In this document: positions 44,391 to 54,108 of the stretch, piece after piece
How positions within the stretch are numbered: the first letter of the stretch is position 1
Layout: the number at the start of each line of letters is the position of its first letter
Source of the DNA: Saprospiraceae bacterium
GTDB taxonomy: Bacteria; Bacteroidota; Bacteroidia; Chitinophagales; Saprospiraceae
Length of the DNA: 64,000 bases
Assembly (NCBI GenBank): GCA_021739645.1
Contig: JAIPBL010000016.1
Location: 21,743-85,742, forward strand
Reading direction: 5' to 3'
Position numbers and translations under genes: made by a program
The notes under the pieces: model-generated
Databases searched by the model: none
Told to the model about the DNA's origin: nothing
The model's input: only the letters and a program-made list of their open reading frames with translations

Positions 44391-45083
44391 ATGAACCTAC
44401 CTTCCATCCTTTTCGTCGAAGACGAACCCAAGGTCGCGGCCTCCATTAAGCAGGGGCTGGAGGAGAACGGCTATCAAGTGGACCATGCACCCGATGGGGC
44501 GGTGGGAAATTTCTTGGCGAGCTCCAAGAAGTATGACATCATCCTGCTCGACGTGAACCTGCCGCATGTGAGCGGTTACGAAGTGTGCCGCAGCGTCAGG
44601 GCGAAAGATCCCAGTGTGCCCATCATCATGCTGACGGCTATGCAAACCATCGAGAACAAAATAACGGGCTTTGATGTGGGGGCAGACGACTATATCATCA
44701 AGCCCTTTGACTTTCGGGAGTTGTTGGCTCGCATCAAGGTTTTTTTGAAACGGAGTGCCTCGGAAGGGGAGGCGCAGCAGGATGTCATTCTGCGGGTAGC
44801 CGACCTGGAAATGAACACCGGCGCAAAGACCGTACACCGTCGGGGAATGCCCATTTCACTGACGGCCAAGGAGTTTGCGCTCCTCGAATTCCTGCTAAAA
44901 CGCAACGGCCGGGTGGTCAGCCGATCCGATATCAGCGAGTTTGTCTGGGACGTAAACTTCGATACGGGCACCAACGTGGTGGATGTGTACATCAATTTTT
45001 TGCGCAAGAAAATTGACAAGAATTTTGAGCCAAAACTAATTCACACCAAGCCCGGCATGGGTTATTTGCTGAAGGAGTTATGA
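44391..45083 (+). CDS. OmpR/PhoB-family response regulator
   Basis: The 230-residue protein has a receiver domain with the acidic pair near residue 10, phospho-acceptor Asp54 (IILLDVNLP) and the conserved Lys in DYIIKPFDF. A winged-helix output domain (LTAKEFALLEFLLKRNGRVV, TNVVDVYINFLRKKID, TKPGMGYLL) follows. It overlaps the histidine kinase gene by 4 bp. The pair resembles the CusRS/ArlRS type. The regulated genes are unknown; no transporter lies next to it. Confidence 0.92.
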   Translation: MNLPSILFVEDEPKVAASIKQGLEENGYQVDHAPDGAVGNFLASSKKYDIILLDVNLPHVSGYEVCRSVRAKDPSVPIIMLTAMQTIENKITGFDVGADDYIIKPFDFRELLARIKVFLKRSASEGEAQQDVILRVADLEMNTGAKTVHRRGMPISLTAKEFALLEFLLKRNGRVVSRSDISEFVWDVNFDTGTNVVDVYINFLRKKIDKNFEPKLIHTKPGMGYLLKEL

Positions 45084-46459
45084 ACATCCTCACCAAACTG
45101 ACCCTGCGCTTCAGCGCCATCGTAGCCTCCATCCTGACGCTGTTTTCCGTAGCCGTATTCGTGTTTTCTGCCAGTTTTCGCAGCGGAGAGTTTTATGACC
45201 GACTGGAAAGCCGGGCAATGACCACGGCCCGCCTGCTCGTCACGGTGCAGGAAGTGGACAAGGCGCTGTTGCGAATCATTGACCAAAATTCAATCCCTGC
45301 CTTGCCAGAGGAACAAGTCTTGATTTTTGACAAAAACAACGAGCTTGACTACAGCAGCGTCGAAAGCACCAACAAGTCCTATCCGCCTGAACTCTTGGAA
45401 CGTGTGCGTCGGGAAGAAAGAATCCTTTTCAAAATTGGCGATATTGAACAAGTGGGCCTCATGTACCGGGATGGTGAGGGGGAATTCGTTGTGATGGCCT
45501 CCGCTTATGACCGCTTTGGCCGTAGAAAGCTAAAAAACCTGCGGACGATTCTGTTGATAGGCTGGCTGGTGGGCATTGGAATCACCGTGCCGGCGGGTTT
45601 GGTTTTTGCAAAACAGGGACTGGCGCCCTTGGCCAAGATGAACAACCAGGTGGCGAATATCAACGCCGGGAACTTGGACCGGCGCTTGGACGAAGGCAAC
45701 CGAACCGACGAAATTGCCCGACTCGCCATGAACTTCAACCTGATGCTCCTGCGCCTCGAAACTGCCTTCGAGATGCAGCAAAGCTTTGTTGCAAATGCCT
45801 CGCATGAACTGCGGACGCCCCTGGCCGTTATGCGCAGCCAACTTCAGGTCACCCTCTCCAAGAAGCGCGTCGCCGGGGAGTACCGTGCCACACTCCAGTC
45901 GTTGCTCGACGACACCGATGCCTTCGCAAGGCTAACCACGGGACTGCTCCAACTTGCCCAATCGGACGTGGAAAACCAGCGATTCCGGTTTAAGCCATGC
46001 AGGGTGGACGAAGCACTTTTTACTGCCCAAGAAGAATTGGCAAAGCTGCACCCAAACTACCATTTTCAAATGGACTACGCAGCATTGCCGGATGACGAGG
46101 AGGCGCTCACTATTCCTGGGAACGAGCAAATGCTCTCCATCGCCTTCCTGAATTTTATGGACAACGCCTGCAAGTTCTCACCCGACCACACCGTCCAAAT
46201 CTCCCTGATTTCCACCCAAGGCCGCCTCGAAATCCGTTTTAGTGACAACGGCCTCGGTATCCCGCTCGACGAGCAGGAGAAGATTTACAACGCCTTTCAC
46301 CGCGCTGCCAACGTTCAGGGGATTGCCAAGGGCCACGGCATCGGGCTTTCACTTTGCCAAAAAATCGTGCAACTGCACAGTGGTGAAATCCAGTTAAAAT
46401 CAGCTCCCGGCAAAGGCAGTGTCTTCATCGTGCGCCTTCCTCTCCAGCCGCCAAATTGA
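45080..46459 (+). CDS. membrane sensor histidine kinase
   Basis: The 459-residue kinase has a first membrane helix (residues about 11-33), an extracytoplasmic region of about 120 residues, a second membrane helix (about 157-177), and HAMP (about 178-232). HisKA has phospho-acceptor His242 in NASHELRTP. The HATPase has N and G boxes (NFMDNACKF, FSDNGLGIP, GHGIGLSLCQKIVQ). It is co-translated with the preceding response regulator. The sensed signal is unknown. Confidence 0.92.
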   Translation: MNILTKLTLRFSAIVASILTLFSVAVFVFSASFRSGEFYDRLESRAMTTARLLVTVQEVDKALLRIIDQNSIPALPEEQVLIFDKNNELDYSSVESTNKSYPPELLERVRREERILFKIGDIEQVGLMYRDGEGEFVVMASAYDRFGRRKLKNLRTILLIGWLVGIGITVPAGLVFAKQGLAPLAKMNNQVANINAGNLDRRLDEGNRTDEIARLAMNFNLMLLRLETAFEMQQSFVANASHELRTPLAVMRSQLQVTLSKKRVAGEYRATLQSLLDDTDAFARLTTGLLQLAQSDVENQRFRFKPCRVDEALFTAQEELAKLHPNYHFQMDYAALPDDEEALTIPGNEQMLSIAFLNFMDNACKFSPDHTVQISLISTQGRLEIRFSDNGLGIPLDEQEKIYNAFHRAANVQGIAKGHGIGLSLCQKIVQLHSGEIQLKSAPGKGSVFIVRLPLQPPN

Positions 46460-46621
46460 CATTCTTACATTTTAATTTTCTTTTAATATCCCTTTAATGG
46501 CCGTTTAAGGGGCTTGCCTGAATCTTTGCATCATCAAATACGAACCTCAAGAAGTACAAGAAAATTTGTGTGAGTTTTTTCTGCATTAGATTTCCCAGTT
46601 GTCCGATTTACTAAAGCCTTG

Positions 46622-46701
46622 AAATTTTCGCCCCGCTCTCCCCTCAGGGATGGACTCAGAGATTGCCTGTCGCTGAGGGGAGACCACGGGGCGAAAATTT
46701 A
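46622..46701. repeat. 80-nt long two-part inverted repeat (hairpin)
   Basis: AAATTTTCGCCCCG at the left pairs with CGGGGCGAAAATTT at the right, and inside it CTCCCCTCAG pairs with CTGAGGGGAG. It is stable and symmetric with no target duplication. It could be a terminator of the two-component operon or a structured RNA. Confidence 0.7.
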
Positions 46702-47050
46702 TTTCTAAAAAGAGAGTACCCATGATTTCAAGCAATACGCAATGCTTTATTTCGCCTGAGCATTTTACCGAAGTTTTTCCTTCTCACCAGAATCCAAACC
46801 ATTGGCAAACACTTCCTTTTACCTATTTCCTTGAATGTTTTTGGTTGTCGTTGCAAGAACTCGCTACACTGTTTTTACCAGTAACCAGATTTAACCTTAG
46901 CCACCAATATGTGAAAGGCATAGTTTCCAAATCGTCTCATAGTAACAGCCTTATAAGTAATCATCTGCAACTGCGGCTCGAATATATGGCCGCAGGCTGC
47001 GGATAAGATGCTCAAACCCGAGTAGTGGTATGATTCTCAAATACTGGGCA

Positions 47051-47076
47051 CCTGCCCCACAACAGCGTGGGGCAGG
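47051..47076 (+). terminator. terminator-like hairpin before the adhesin gene
   Basis: CCTGCCCCAC/GTGGGGCAGG is a perfect 10-bp stem with a 6-nt loop, followed by TTCACTTTTGAG. The T-tract is weak, so it may be an attenuator or only a hairpin. Confidence 0.5.
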
Positions 47077-47175
47077 TTCACTTTTGAGTAAAAAATTGAA
47101 TTCTAATCATTGTAAGCGGGGCGAGCACAGCCAATCGTCCATGAACATATTTCATTATCAAAAACCTAATTACGC

Positions 47176-50100
47176 ATGAAGAACTCGTTTCTACCTTTCT
47201 TACTGTTTACCTTTTTATTTGCCATCCGAGGAGTGCAGGCAAGTACGCCTGCCAACCTACTGCCCGACACCCTGGTGGTGTCGCTCGACAGCGCCCATGC
47301 CCCCACCTGCCTCAGCGGCGATGACGGGGCACTTTTCATTTCCGTTAGTGGCGGCATCGCACCGTACAGCTTTCTTTGGAGCAATGGCGAAACCACCGAA
47401 GACATTGCTGGGCAACCCGCTGGTCTGTACAATGTATCGGTGACCGATGATGACAACATCACGGTCGTGCTCGAAGACATCCTGTTGCCAGATCCCACCA
47501 ATCCTCTCAGTGCAACACTTGTTTACATGGTACAGCCCGGCTGTACCGGGCAATTGGGCGCGCTCGGTGTGCAAGTGAGCGGCAATGCACCACCATTCGA
47601 TTTGGCTTGGAGCAATGCCGAAACCACCGACACCATCTCTAACCTGCTTGCTGGTGTTTATGACCTTCTGGTAAAAGATGCCAACGGCTGTAACGCTAGC
47701 TACAGTTACACACTTGAGCCACAGTTCCCAGAGGTTGTGCTTTCTGCTGATGGGGATGTGACTTGCAGTCATCCAACTGTAAAGTTGGACGGTTCGGCGA
47801 GCGTTCTTGGCGGCAACAGCATTTTTGAATGGGCCGCCTCCAACGGTGGCGAGTTCAGCTCACCCACCGATTCGCTCGTTGTCTTCACAGAAGTTGCAGG
47901 CACCTACTCGCTGATACTGACCGACACCCTCAACGGTTGTGCGACCATCGCTGAAATTGACATCGCAGTGGACACGCTTGTCCCAACTGTCGATGCTGGA
48001 TTGGACGTGAACGCCCCCTGCACCAACTCCGCCCTAACCCTGAACGGCGGTGCGCTTGCTGGCCCAAACCATACCCTCGACGTTCAGTGGACAGCCCTTG
48101 ACGGTGGCAATGTTGCCGCAGGCGAAACCACCCTCACGCCCGATATTGACCATGCTGGCACGTATGTGCTGACGGTTCAAATCGTTGAAAACGGCTGCTC
48201 CGCAACCGACACGACCATCGTGACGGGCGACAACGACCCGCCACTGCTCGCCGTTGACGGTGGCACGCTGAACTGTTTTTCACCAGCAGTCCAACTCTCC
48301 GCGCAAGTGGACACCATGGACACCAGCTTCGGCTGGGTAGGCCCGAACAGCTTCGTTTCTGACGAATTGAACCCGAGTGTTTTGGAAGCTGGAAACTTTG
48401 TTTTCACCATCACCGATACCCTGACGACCTGCAAGAGCGTTGCCACGGCAATTGTTTTGGCGGACACCATTGCGCCTGTCATTGCAGCAACTGGCGGCCA
48501 AATCACTTGTGCCAATACTTCCACAACACTGACTTTCACTGCTTCTACCAGTGATATTTCATTGGGATGGACAGGTCCGAACGGCTTTACCTCCGATGAA
48601 CTGACCCCTGAAGTATTCGAAGCGGGCGACTATACGCTGACCGTGATGGACACGTTGAATGGTTGCTCCGCAATGGCCGTGGCTACCGTAACCGTGGACA
48701 CATTGGCTCCCTCCGCAGATGCCGGGGCAGATGTGAACGCGCTCTGCACCAACTCTGCCCTTTCCCTGCAAGGGTTTGGCGGCGCTGGCCCCAACTACTC
48801 CATCACCACCAATTGGACGGCTTTCGATGGCGGTCACATCTTCTTGGGTGCCAACACCCTCACGCCTGATATTGACCACGCAGGCACGTATGTGCTGACG
48901 GTTCATATCGTTGAAAACGGCTGCTCCGCAACCGACACGACCATCGTGACGGGCGACAACGACCCGCCGCTACTCGCCGTAGCCGGTGGTATCCTGAACT
49001 GCTTTTCGCCAGCAGTCCAACTCTCCGCTCAAGTGGATACGATGAACACCAGCTTCGGCTGGGCAGGTCCGAACGGCTTCACATCTGACGAGTTGGACAC
49101 CCTGGTGATGGAGGCAGGAGATTATGTTTTCACCATCACCGATACCCTGACGACCTGCACGAGCATCGTCACTGCCAGTGTTTTGGCGGACAACGAGCCA
49201 CCAGTTTTAACGGCAGTTGGCGGCAACGTAACTTGTGTTAACGCAACTGTTACGCTGAGTTTCACTACTTCCACCGACGATATTTCCTTGACATGGGACG
49301 GGCCAAACGGGTTCACCACAACTGAACCAAGCCCCGAAGTGACCGAGCCGGGCGATTACACCTTGACCGTGATGGACACGCTGAATGGCTGCTCCGCAAT
49401 GGCTGTGGTAGCCGTTGCTTTGGACACCATCGCCCCAGTAGCCGATGCTGGTGCTGACGCAACGCTGACTTGTGCTGCAACTTCGTTGCAACTGGGCGGC
49501 GCTGCCACTTCGCAAGGCGCTGAGTTTGCTTATGCCTGGACGACAGTGGACGGCAACATTGCCGCAGGCGACGACACTGCCACGCCTACCGTGGATGCTG
49601 CTGGTACTTATGTACTGACGGTTTCGAACACCATAAACGGCTGCACCGCTACCGACATGGTTTTGGTAGATGGAGACACTGTGGCTCCGACTGTTTTCGC
49701 CCAAGGCGGCACCATCACCTGTTTATCGTCATCCGTGACCTTGTCCAGCAGTTTTGTTTCAAACAATACCACTTTCGGCTGGACAGGCCCCAACGGGTTC
49801 ACCTCCAACGAACCCAACCCGGTAGTGACCACTCCCGGCGACTACACCTTGACGGTGACCGATACCCTGAATGGTTGCAGCGGTGCAGCTGTTGCCACCG
49901 TGGCTGAAAACATTTCCAACCCAGTTCTGCAGGCTACAGGTGGATTTATCGGCTGCACAGCAGCGCCGGTCACCCTCAACGCCATCGCATTTGGCTTGGT
50001 GACCTACGCATGGACAGGCCCGAACGGCTTTACTTCCAACCAGCAAAACCCTACCGTGAGTGTGACGGGCAATTACACCGTTACGGCGACGAATACGCAA

Positions 50101-53100
50101 AGCGGATGCAGCAGTTCAACCACCGTAACGGTGAGTTTCAATACCACGCCACCCGTTGCAAATGCGGGTACTGGATTTAGCATGAACTGCAACGTCATGA
50201 TTGGCCAGCTCAACGGCAACGGCTCCTCGCAGGGCGTTGGGTTCTCGTATGCCTGGACGACCTTGAACGGTAATATCGTTTCTGGCGCAAACACACTTCT
50301 GCCGACAGTGAACGCAGTTGGAACTTACACACTGACCGTCACCAATGCGGCAAATGGCTGCACTGCCAGCTCCAGCGCAACGGTAACGCTCTCGCCGCCG
50401 GTCAGTGTTACTGCTACGGGCACGGATGCCACTTGCTATGCCTTCCCATCTGGTTCGGCGACAGCGATTGCTGCTGGCGGAACAGGAAATTTCAGCTACA
50501 CTTGGTCAAACGGGTCGCATGTGCCCACTGTGTTTGGCTTGGTGGCCGGCACCTACACTGTTACAGCGACTTCTGGCAACGGCTGTGCGGCGACTGCTAC
50601 GGTATCCATTGGTCAACCAGCTTCTGCGCTGAGTATCACCGTTTCGGCAACGCCGCAAACAGCGCCCGGTATGAACAACGGCACTGCCACTGTGAACGTG
50701 GGCGGTGGCACTCCTCCTTATTTCATCAATTGGAGCAATGGCGGCACGACACCGATGATTGCTGGGCTTGCTCCAGGCGCTTACAATGTAGTGGTGACCG
50801 ACTTCAACGGTTGCTCTGCCATTGCGACAGCAAACGTAAATGCTGCTGCATGTACCCTCACCGCATCCATTGCTACCTCAAACGCAACCTGTTTTGGTAC
50901 CGCTACAGGCAGTGCCACGGTGACGGTGAGCAACGCAATGAACCCTGTTCAGTACAGCTGGTCGAACGGAAGTGACCAAGCTACAGCTAACAACCTAATG
51001 GCAGGCACTTATGAGGTTTCGGTAACGGACGCTGCGGCATGCACGCTCCTGCTGACTTTCCAAATCACAGAGCCTAGCCAGCTTGCCGTTGCTGAATTGT
51101 TTCACAACGATGCTACTTGCCCCAATGGCGTTGCAGACGGTTCAGTTACCGCAGCAGTCAACGGTGGCACCCAGCCCTACACCTATGCCTGGACGAACGG
51201 CAGCAACGCTGTCACAGCGGGTGGTTTGGGCGTTGGCTCCTACACGCTGTCGGTGACGGATGCACATGGTTGCCTGGCAACCCTCACGACCAATATCGTG
51301 GGAGCGGATACGGAAGCTCCGGAACTCGTCTTGCAGAACATCAACGTGACTTTGGACGCAAACGGCACGGCTAACCTGAACGCAGCAGATTTTGACGCTG
51401 GCAGCAGCGACAACTGCGGAATCGCCAACTGGTCGGCCAGCATAACAACCGTTGATTGCAGCCAAATCGGCACACAGACGGTCATCGTAACAGTGACCGA
51501 CGGCAGCGGCAACGAGATCATTGGCAGCGCCGAGGTGACTGTCCAGGACTTGACAGCGCCGACGCTCACTTGCCCAAGCAACCTGTCGGCTTCTGCCTGC
51601 AATTCCGCAGTGAACTTTGCGCTTCCAACTGTCAGCGACAACTGTGGCGTGGACATGTTCTTGCATGCGCAAACAACGGGCTTGCCTTCTGGCGCCGATT
51701 TCCCTATCGGCACAACGGTACAGACTTTTGAATACACAGATGCCGCTGGCAATACCGGTACTTGCAGCTTCAACGTGATAGTGGCAGATATGCTGACCTA
51801 CGCTGCGGTACTTTCTGACGTGACTTGTGCAGGTGCTTGCGATGGTGCAGTCGGCCTGACCGTTTCCGGCGGCTTGCAGCCCGTGACGATTGATTGGAGC
51901 AATGGTGGCGACGGTACCGCGCTTTGCGCTGGCAGCTACTCGGTTGTCATTTCGGACGCCGGTGGTTGCAGCAACACGTTGAATTTCACCGTCAACGAGC
52001 CACAGCCGCTTGCCATTTCACTGACCTCCACGAACCCTGCCTGCCCCAACGACCTCTCTGGTACTATCCAGACCGTGGTAACGGGCGGCTCGGCGAGCTA
52101 CAATTACGATTGGTCAAACGGAAGTGCCGAAGATAATTTAACTGGCCTGGGTTCGGGCGTTTATACCGTGGTTGTGACCGATTTCAATGGCTGCTCCCTC
52201 TCAGAAGTAGTAACACTGGTTGCAACTGACAACGAGGCGCCCACCCTTGTTTTACAAAACGCTAGTGCAGCACTCGGCGCAAATGGCAGCGTGACGATCA
52301 GCCCAGCATTGTTCGATGCTGGCAGCACGGACAACTGCGGCATTGCCAACTGGGCTGTTTCACCGAACACATTTGATTGTGCTGACCTCGGCATCCACGT
52401 TGTGACGCTAACAGCTACCGACGGCAGCGGCAACAGCACATCCAACACGGCTACGTTGACGGTGACGGACAATATTGCGCCAGCAATCAATTGCCCTGCC
52501 GGCATCTCAGTCGGTTCTTGTAACCCAACAGCCATGTTTGCCCTGCCGACCGTGACGGACAACTGCCCGTTGAACCTGGCGCTGCTCATACAAACCAGCG
52601 GCTTGCCTTCCGGTGCTGATTTTCCGGTTGGAATGACGACGCAAACGTTCAGCTATACTGACCCAGCAGGCAACAATGCGACTTGCAGCTTCACGGTGAC
52701 GGTAAGCCCGGCAGCCAACATTACGCCTTCGTTTACAAATGCTACCTGCAACGGAACTTGCAACGGCTCGGCTACGGTGGCCATCAGCGGTGGCCTGCCT
52801 CCGTTCAGCGTGTCATGGAGCAACGGCCAGACAGGCACGACGGTGACCAACCTCTGCGATGGTGCCTACGAAGCATCCGTGACGGACGGTGCTGGTTGCC
52901 TGCAAACGCTGACGTTCACCATCGCCGAACCTACGGCCATGCAGCTAACGGTTGACCTAGTGACTAACGACGTGAACGGTGCGGGCGTGGGTGCTGCGCA
53001 AATCAGTGTCACCGGTGGTGTTACGCCATACACTTACGCTTGGACTCGCAATGGGCTTCCAATTGCTGCCACCAGCCAAGACCTGACCGGCCTGACGATG

Positions 53101-53448
53101 GGTACTTATGTTGTGGTAGTTACCGATGCGAATGGTTGCAATATCACGAGCATAAACATTACAGTACAAAACCTGACGGGCGTCAGCGAGCCAAGCTGGG
53201 GCATGGGAGCTACCCTCCAACCCAACCCGGCCTCCGAACAGACGACGATTGTTTTGCAAAACCCGTTGACGCAGGCAATGGAAGTGCAAGTGCTTGACAT
53301 GACGGGCAGGTTGGTAAAGCGCCAGCAGTTTGCTAGCCAAACTGACCGACTAAGCCTTGACCTGACCGGTTTGGCAGCTGGCGTTTACAACGTACAAATG
53401 CGTTCGGCAGGTGGCGTAGCCATGCGCAGGCTTGTGATTGGAAATTGA
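47176..53448 (+). CDS. giant SprB/HYR-repeat surface adhesin with type IX sorting domain
   Basis: The 2,090-residue secreted protein has a signal peptide (FLLFTFLFAIRGVQA). SprB-like repeats (DGALFISVSGGIAPYSFLWS) start it. A long array of PKD/Ig-like repeats follows to about residue 1070 (motifs TLNGCSAMAV, WTGPNGFTSDE, AGTYVLTV). SprB repeats then run to about residue 1375. Two HYR-type blocks (about 1380-1540 and 1684-1842: DNCGIANW, NTGTCSFNVIV) alternate with further SprB repeats. A type IX C-terminal domain from about residue 2005 (LQPNPASEQTTIVLQ ... GVYNVQMRSAGGVAMRRLVI) ends it. SprB is the gliding adhesin of Flavobacterium; the role here is probably adhesion. Two internal units are near-identical at DNA level. 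Confidence 0.9.
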   Translation: MKNSFLPFLLFTFLFAIRGVQASTPANLLPDTLVVSLDSAHAPTCLSGDDGALFISVSGGIAPYSFLWSNGETTEDIAGQPAGLYNVSVTDDDNITVVLEDILLPDPTNPLSATLVYMVQPGCTGQLGALGVQVSGNAPPFDLAWSNAETTDTISNLLAGVYDLLVKDANGCNASYSYTLEPQFPEVVLSADGDVTCSHPTVKLDGSASVLGGNSIFEWAASNGGEFSSPTDSLVVFTEVAGTYSLILTDTLNGCATIAEIDIAVDTLVPTVDAGLDVNAPCTNSALTLNGGALAGPNHTLDVQWTALDGGNVAAGETTLTPDIDHAGTYVLTVQIVENGCSATDTTIVTGDNDPPLLAVDGGTLNCFSPAVQLSAQVDTMDTSFGWVGPNSFVSDELNPSVLEAGNFVFTITDTLTTCKSVATAIVLADTIAPVIAATGGQITCANTSTTLTFTASTSDISLGWTGPNGFTSDELTPEVFEAGDYTLTVMDTLNGCSAMAVATVTVDTLAPSADAGADVNALCTNSALSLQGFGGAGPNYSITTNWTAFDGGHIFLGANTLTPDIDHAGTYVLTVHIVENGCSATDTTIVTGDNDPPLLAVAGGILNCFSPAVQLSAQVDTMNTSFGWAGPNGFTSDELDTLVMEAGDYVFTITDTLTTCTSIVTASVLADNEPPVLTAVGGNVTCVNATVTLSFTTSTDDISLTWDGPNGFTTTEPSPEVTEPGDYTLTVMDTLNGCSAMAVVAVALDTIAPVADAGADATLTCAATSLQLGGAATSQGAEFAYAWTTVDGNIAAGDDTATPTVDAAGTYVLTVSNTINGCTATDMVLVDGDTVAPTVFAQGGTITCLSSSVTLSSSFVSNNTTFGWTGPNGFTSNEPNPVVTTPGDYTLTVTDTLNGCSGAAVATVAENISNPVLQATGGFIGCTAAPVTLNAIAFGLVTYAWTGPNGFTSNQQNPTVSVTGNYTVTATNTQSGCSSSTTVTVSFNTTPPVANAGTGFSMNCNVMIGQLNGNGSSQGVGFSYAWTTLNGNIVSGANTLLPTVNAVGTYTLTVTNAANGCTASSSATVTLSPPVSVTATGTDATCYAFPSGSATAIAAGGTGNFSYTWSNGSHVPTVFGLVAGTYTVTATSGNGCAATATVSIGQPASALSITVSATPQTAPGMNNGTATVNVGGGTPPYFINWSNGGTTPMIAGLAPGAYNVVVTDFNGCSAIATANVNAAACTLTASIATSNATCFGTATGSATVTVSNAMNPVQYSWSNGSDQATANNLMAGTYEVSVTDAAACTLLLTFQITEPSQLAVAELFHNDATCPNGVADGSVTAAVNGGTQPYTYAWTNGSNAVTAGGLGVGSYTLSVTDAHGCLATLTTNIVGADTEAPELVLQNINVTLDANGTANLNAADFDAGSSDNCGIANWSASITTVDCSQIGTQTVIVTVTDGSGNEIIGSAEVTVQDLTAPTLTCPSNLSASACNSAVNFALPTVSDNCGVDMFLHAQTTGLPSGADFPIGTTVQTFEYTDAAGNTGTCSFNVIVADMLTYAAVLSDVTCAGACDGAVGLTVSGGLQPVTIDWSNGGDGTALCAGSYSVVISDAGGCSNTLNFTVNEPQPLAISLTSTNPACPNDLSGTIQTVVTGGSASYNYDWSNGSAEDNLTGLGSGVYTVVVTDFNGCSLSEVVTLVATDNEAPTLVLQNASAALGANGSVTISPALFDAGSTDNCGIANWAVSPNTFDCADLGIHVVTLTATDGSGNSTSNTATLTVTDNIAPAINCPAGISVGSCNPTAMFALPTVTDNCPLNLALLIQTSGLPSGADFPVGMTTQTFSYTDPAGNNATCSFTVTVSPAANITPSFTNATCNGTCNGSATVAISGGLPPFSVSWSNGQTGTTVTNLCDGAYEASVTDGAGCLQTLTFTIAEPTAMQLTVDLVTNDVNGAGVGAAQISVTGGVTPYTYAWTRNGLPIAATSQDLTGLTMGTYVVVVTDANGCNITSINITVQNLTGVSEPSWGMGATLQPNPASEQTTIVLQNPLTQAMEVQVLDMTGRLVKRQQFASQTDRLSLDLTGLAAGVYNVQMRSAGGVAMRRLVIGN
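48181..48968 (+). repeat. recent internal duplication in the adhesin gene
   Basis: A 62-bp stretch at 48181-48242 recurs unchanged at 48907-48968, 726 bp (242 codons) downstream, within longer similar surroundings. The in-frame spacing marks duplication of a two-domain unit. Confidence 0.8.
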
Positions 53449-53470
53449 TTTTGATGAATAACTATGAACC

Positions 53471-53541
53471 CATAGTGCCAAAAATTCTCCGTCCCCTTAC
53501 TAAATTGAGGGGGCGGAGATACTTGGTACAATGGCATTTTT
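53471..53541 (+). terminator. Rho-independent terminator after the adhesin gene
   Basis: The TCTCCGTCCCCT / AGGGGGCGGAGA stem (53486-53497, 53508-53519) sits within a weaker outer pairing, followed by a TTTTTAA stretch. Confidence 0.7.
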
Positions 53542-53563
53542 AACCTAAAAAATTGATGTGGCC

Positions 53564-53989
53564 ATGAACTCGAACAAAGGGTTTATCGCAATATCTTCGG
53601 TTTTACTGCCTGTTTTGATTTTGTTGGGGTTCCATACTTACAACCTGAATTCGGAAAGAGCAGCCAAGGCTCACAAAATCGAACTACTTGAAGACGAAAT
53701 ACGAGACTTCGGAATTTTGAAAAACTATCTTTTGGAGCAGGTGGATAGCCTTCAGCGGACTTACAACATGTTGGTTACGGAAAACGCAAGCCTGTATGTT
53801 TCGTCGGAGGCAGCTAGGCAAGAACTTGAAGAGAAGACGGCCCTCATCAAAAACCTAGAAACAATCGCCCCGGACAGTAAAGACGTAAGCACCTTAAAAT
53901 CAAAAGTTGAGGGGCTGCTGAAACTGAAGGCGATACTTGAACGTGACATTGCTAACCTGCACTCGGGAAATGTGCAACCCCAACTTTGA
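53564..53989 (+). CDS. small membrane-anchored coiled-coil protein
   Basis: The 141-residue protein has one N-terminal membrane helix (FIAISSVLLPVLILLGFHTY) and then a continuous coiled coil (KIELLEDEIRDFGILKN, LLEQVDSLQRTYNMLVTENA, ARQELEEKTALIKNLETI) to the end. I recognise no family. It follows the adhesin gene by 115 bp with a terminator between, so it is probably separate. ATG 53564 is taken rather than the in-frame GTG at 53558. Confidence 0.65.
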   Translation: MNSNKGFIAISSVLLPVLILLGFHTYNLNSERAAKAHKIELLEDEIRDFGILKNYLLEQVDSLQRTYNMLVTENASLYVSSEAARQELEEKTALIKNLETIAPDSKDVSTLKSKVEGLLKLKAILERDIANLHSGNVQPQL

Positions 53990-54052
53990 GCGACAGGTTT
54001 TTGATAAAGATAAAATTGTATTTGTTCCAAAGCGAATTAGTGATAGTCGGTA

Positions 54053-54083
54053 GGCCCGTCCAGAAGAGGATGGGCTTTTTTTT
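54053..54083 (+). terminator. Rho-independent terminator
   Basis: GCCCGTCC/GGATGGGC (one G-U pair) is followed by eight T's, 60 bp after the coiled-coil gene and before the convergent esterase gene. Confidence 0.8.
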
Positions 54084-54108
54084 GTATTTAATACAAGTTG
54101 CTACTCAT

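Larger units (their letters stand above)
46460..47175. other. 716-bp spacer upstream of the giant adhesin gene, with two strong hairpins
   Basis: The spacer holds the hairpins annotated at 46622-46701 and 47051-47076. A 94-codon reading frame at 46722-47006 has no recognisable homology or start context and is not called as a gene. No clear promoter consensus is visible. The adhesin may therefore have a long structured leader. Confidence 0.5.

Noticed and set aside
46722..47006. 94-codon frame upstream of the adhesin
   Set aside because: No recognisable domain, no ribosome-binding context and compositional mismatch; treated as part of the spacer.
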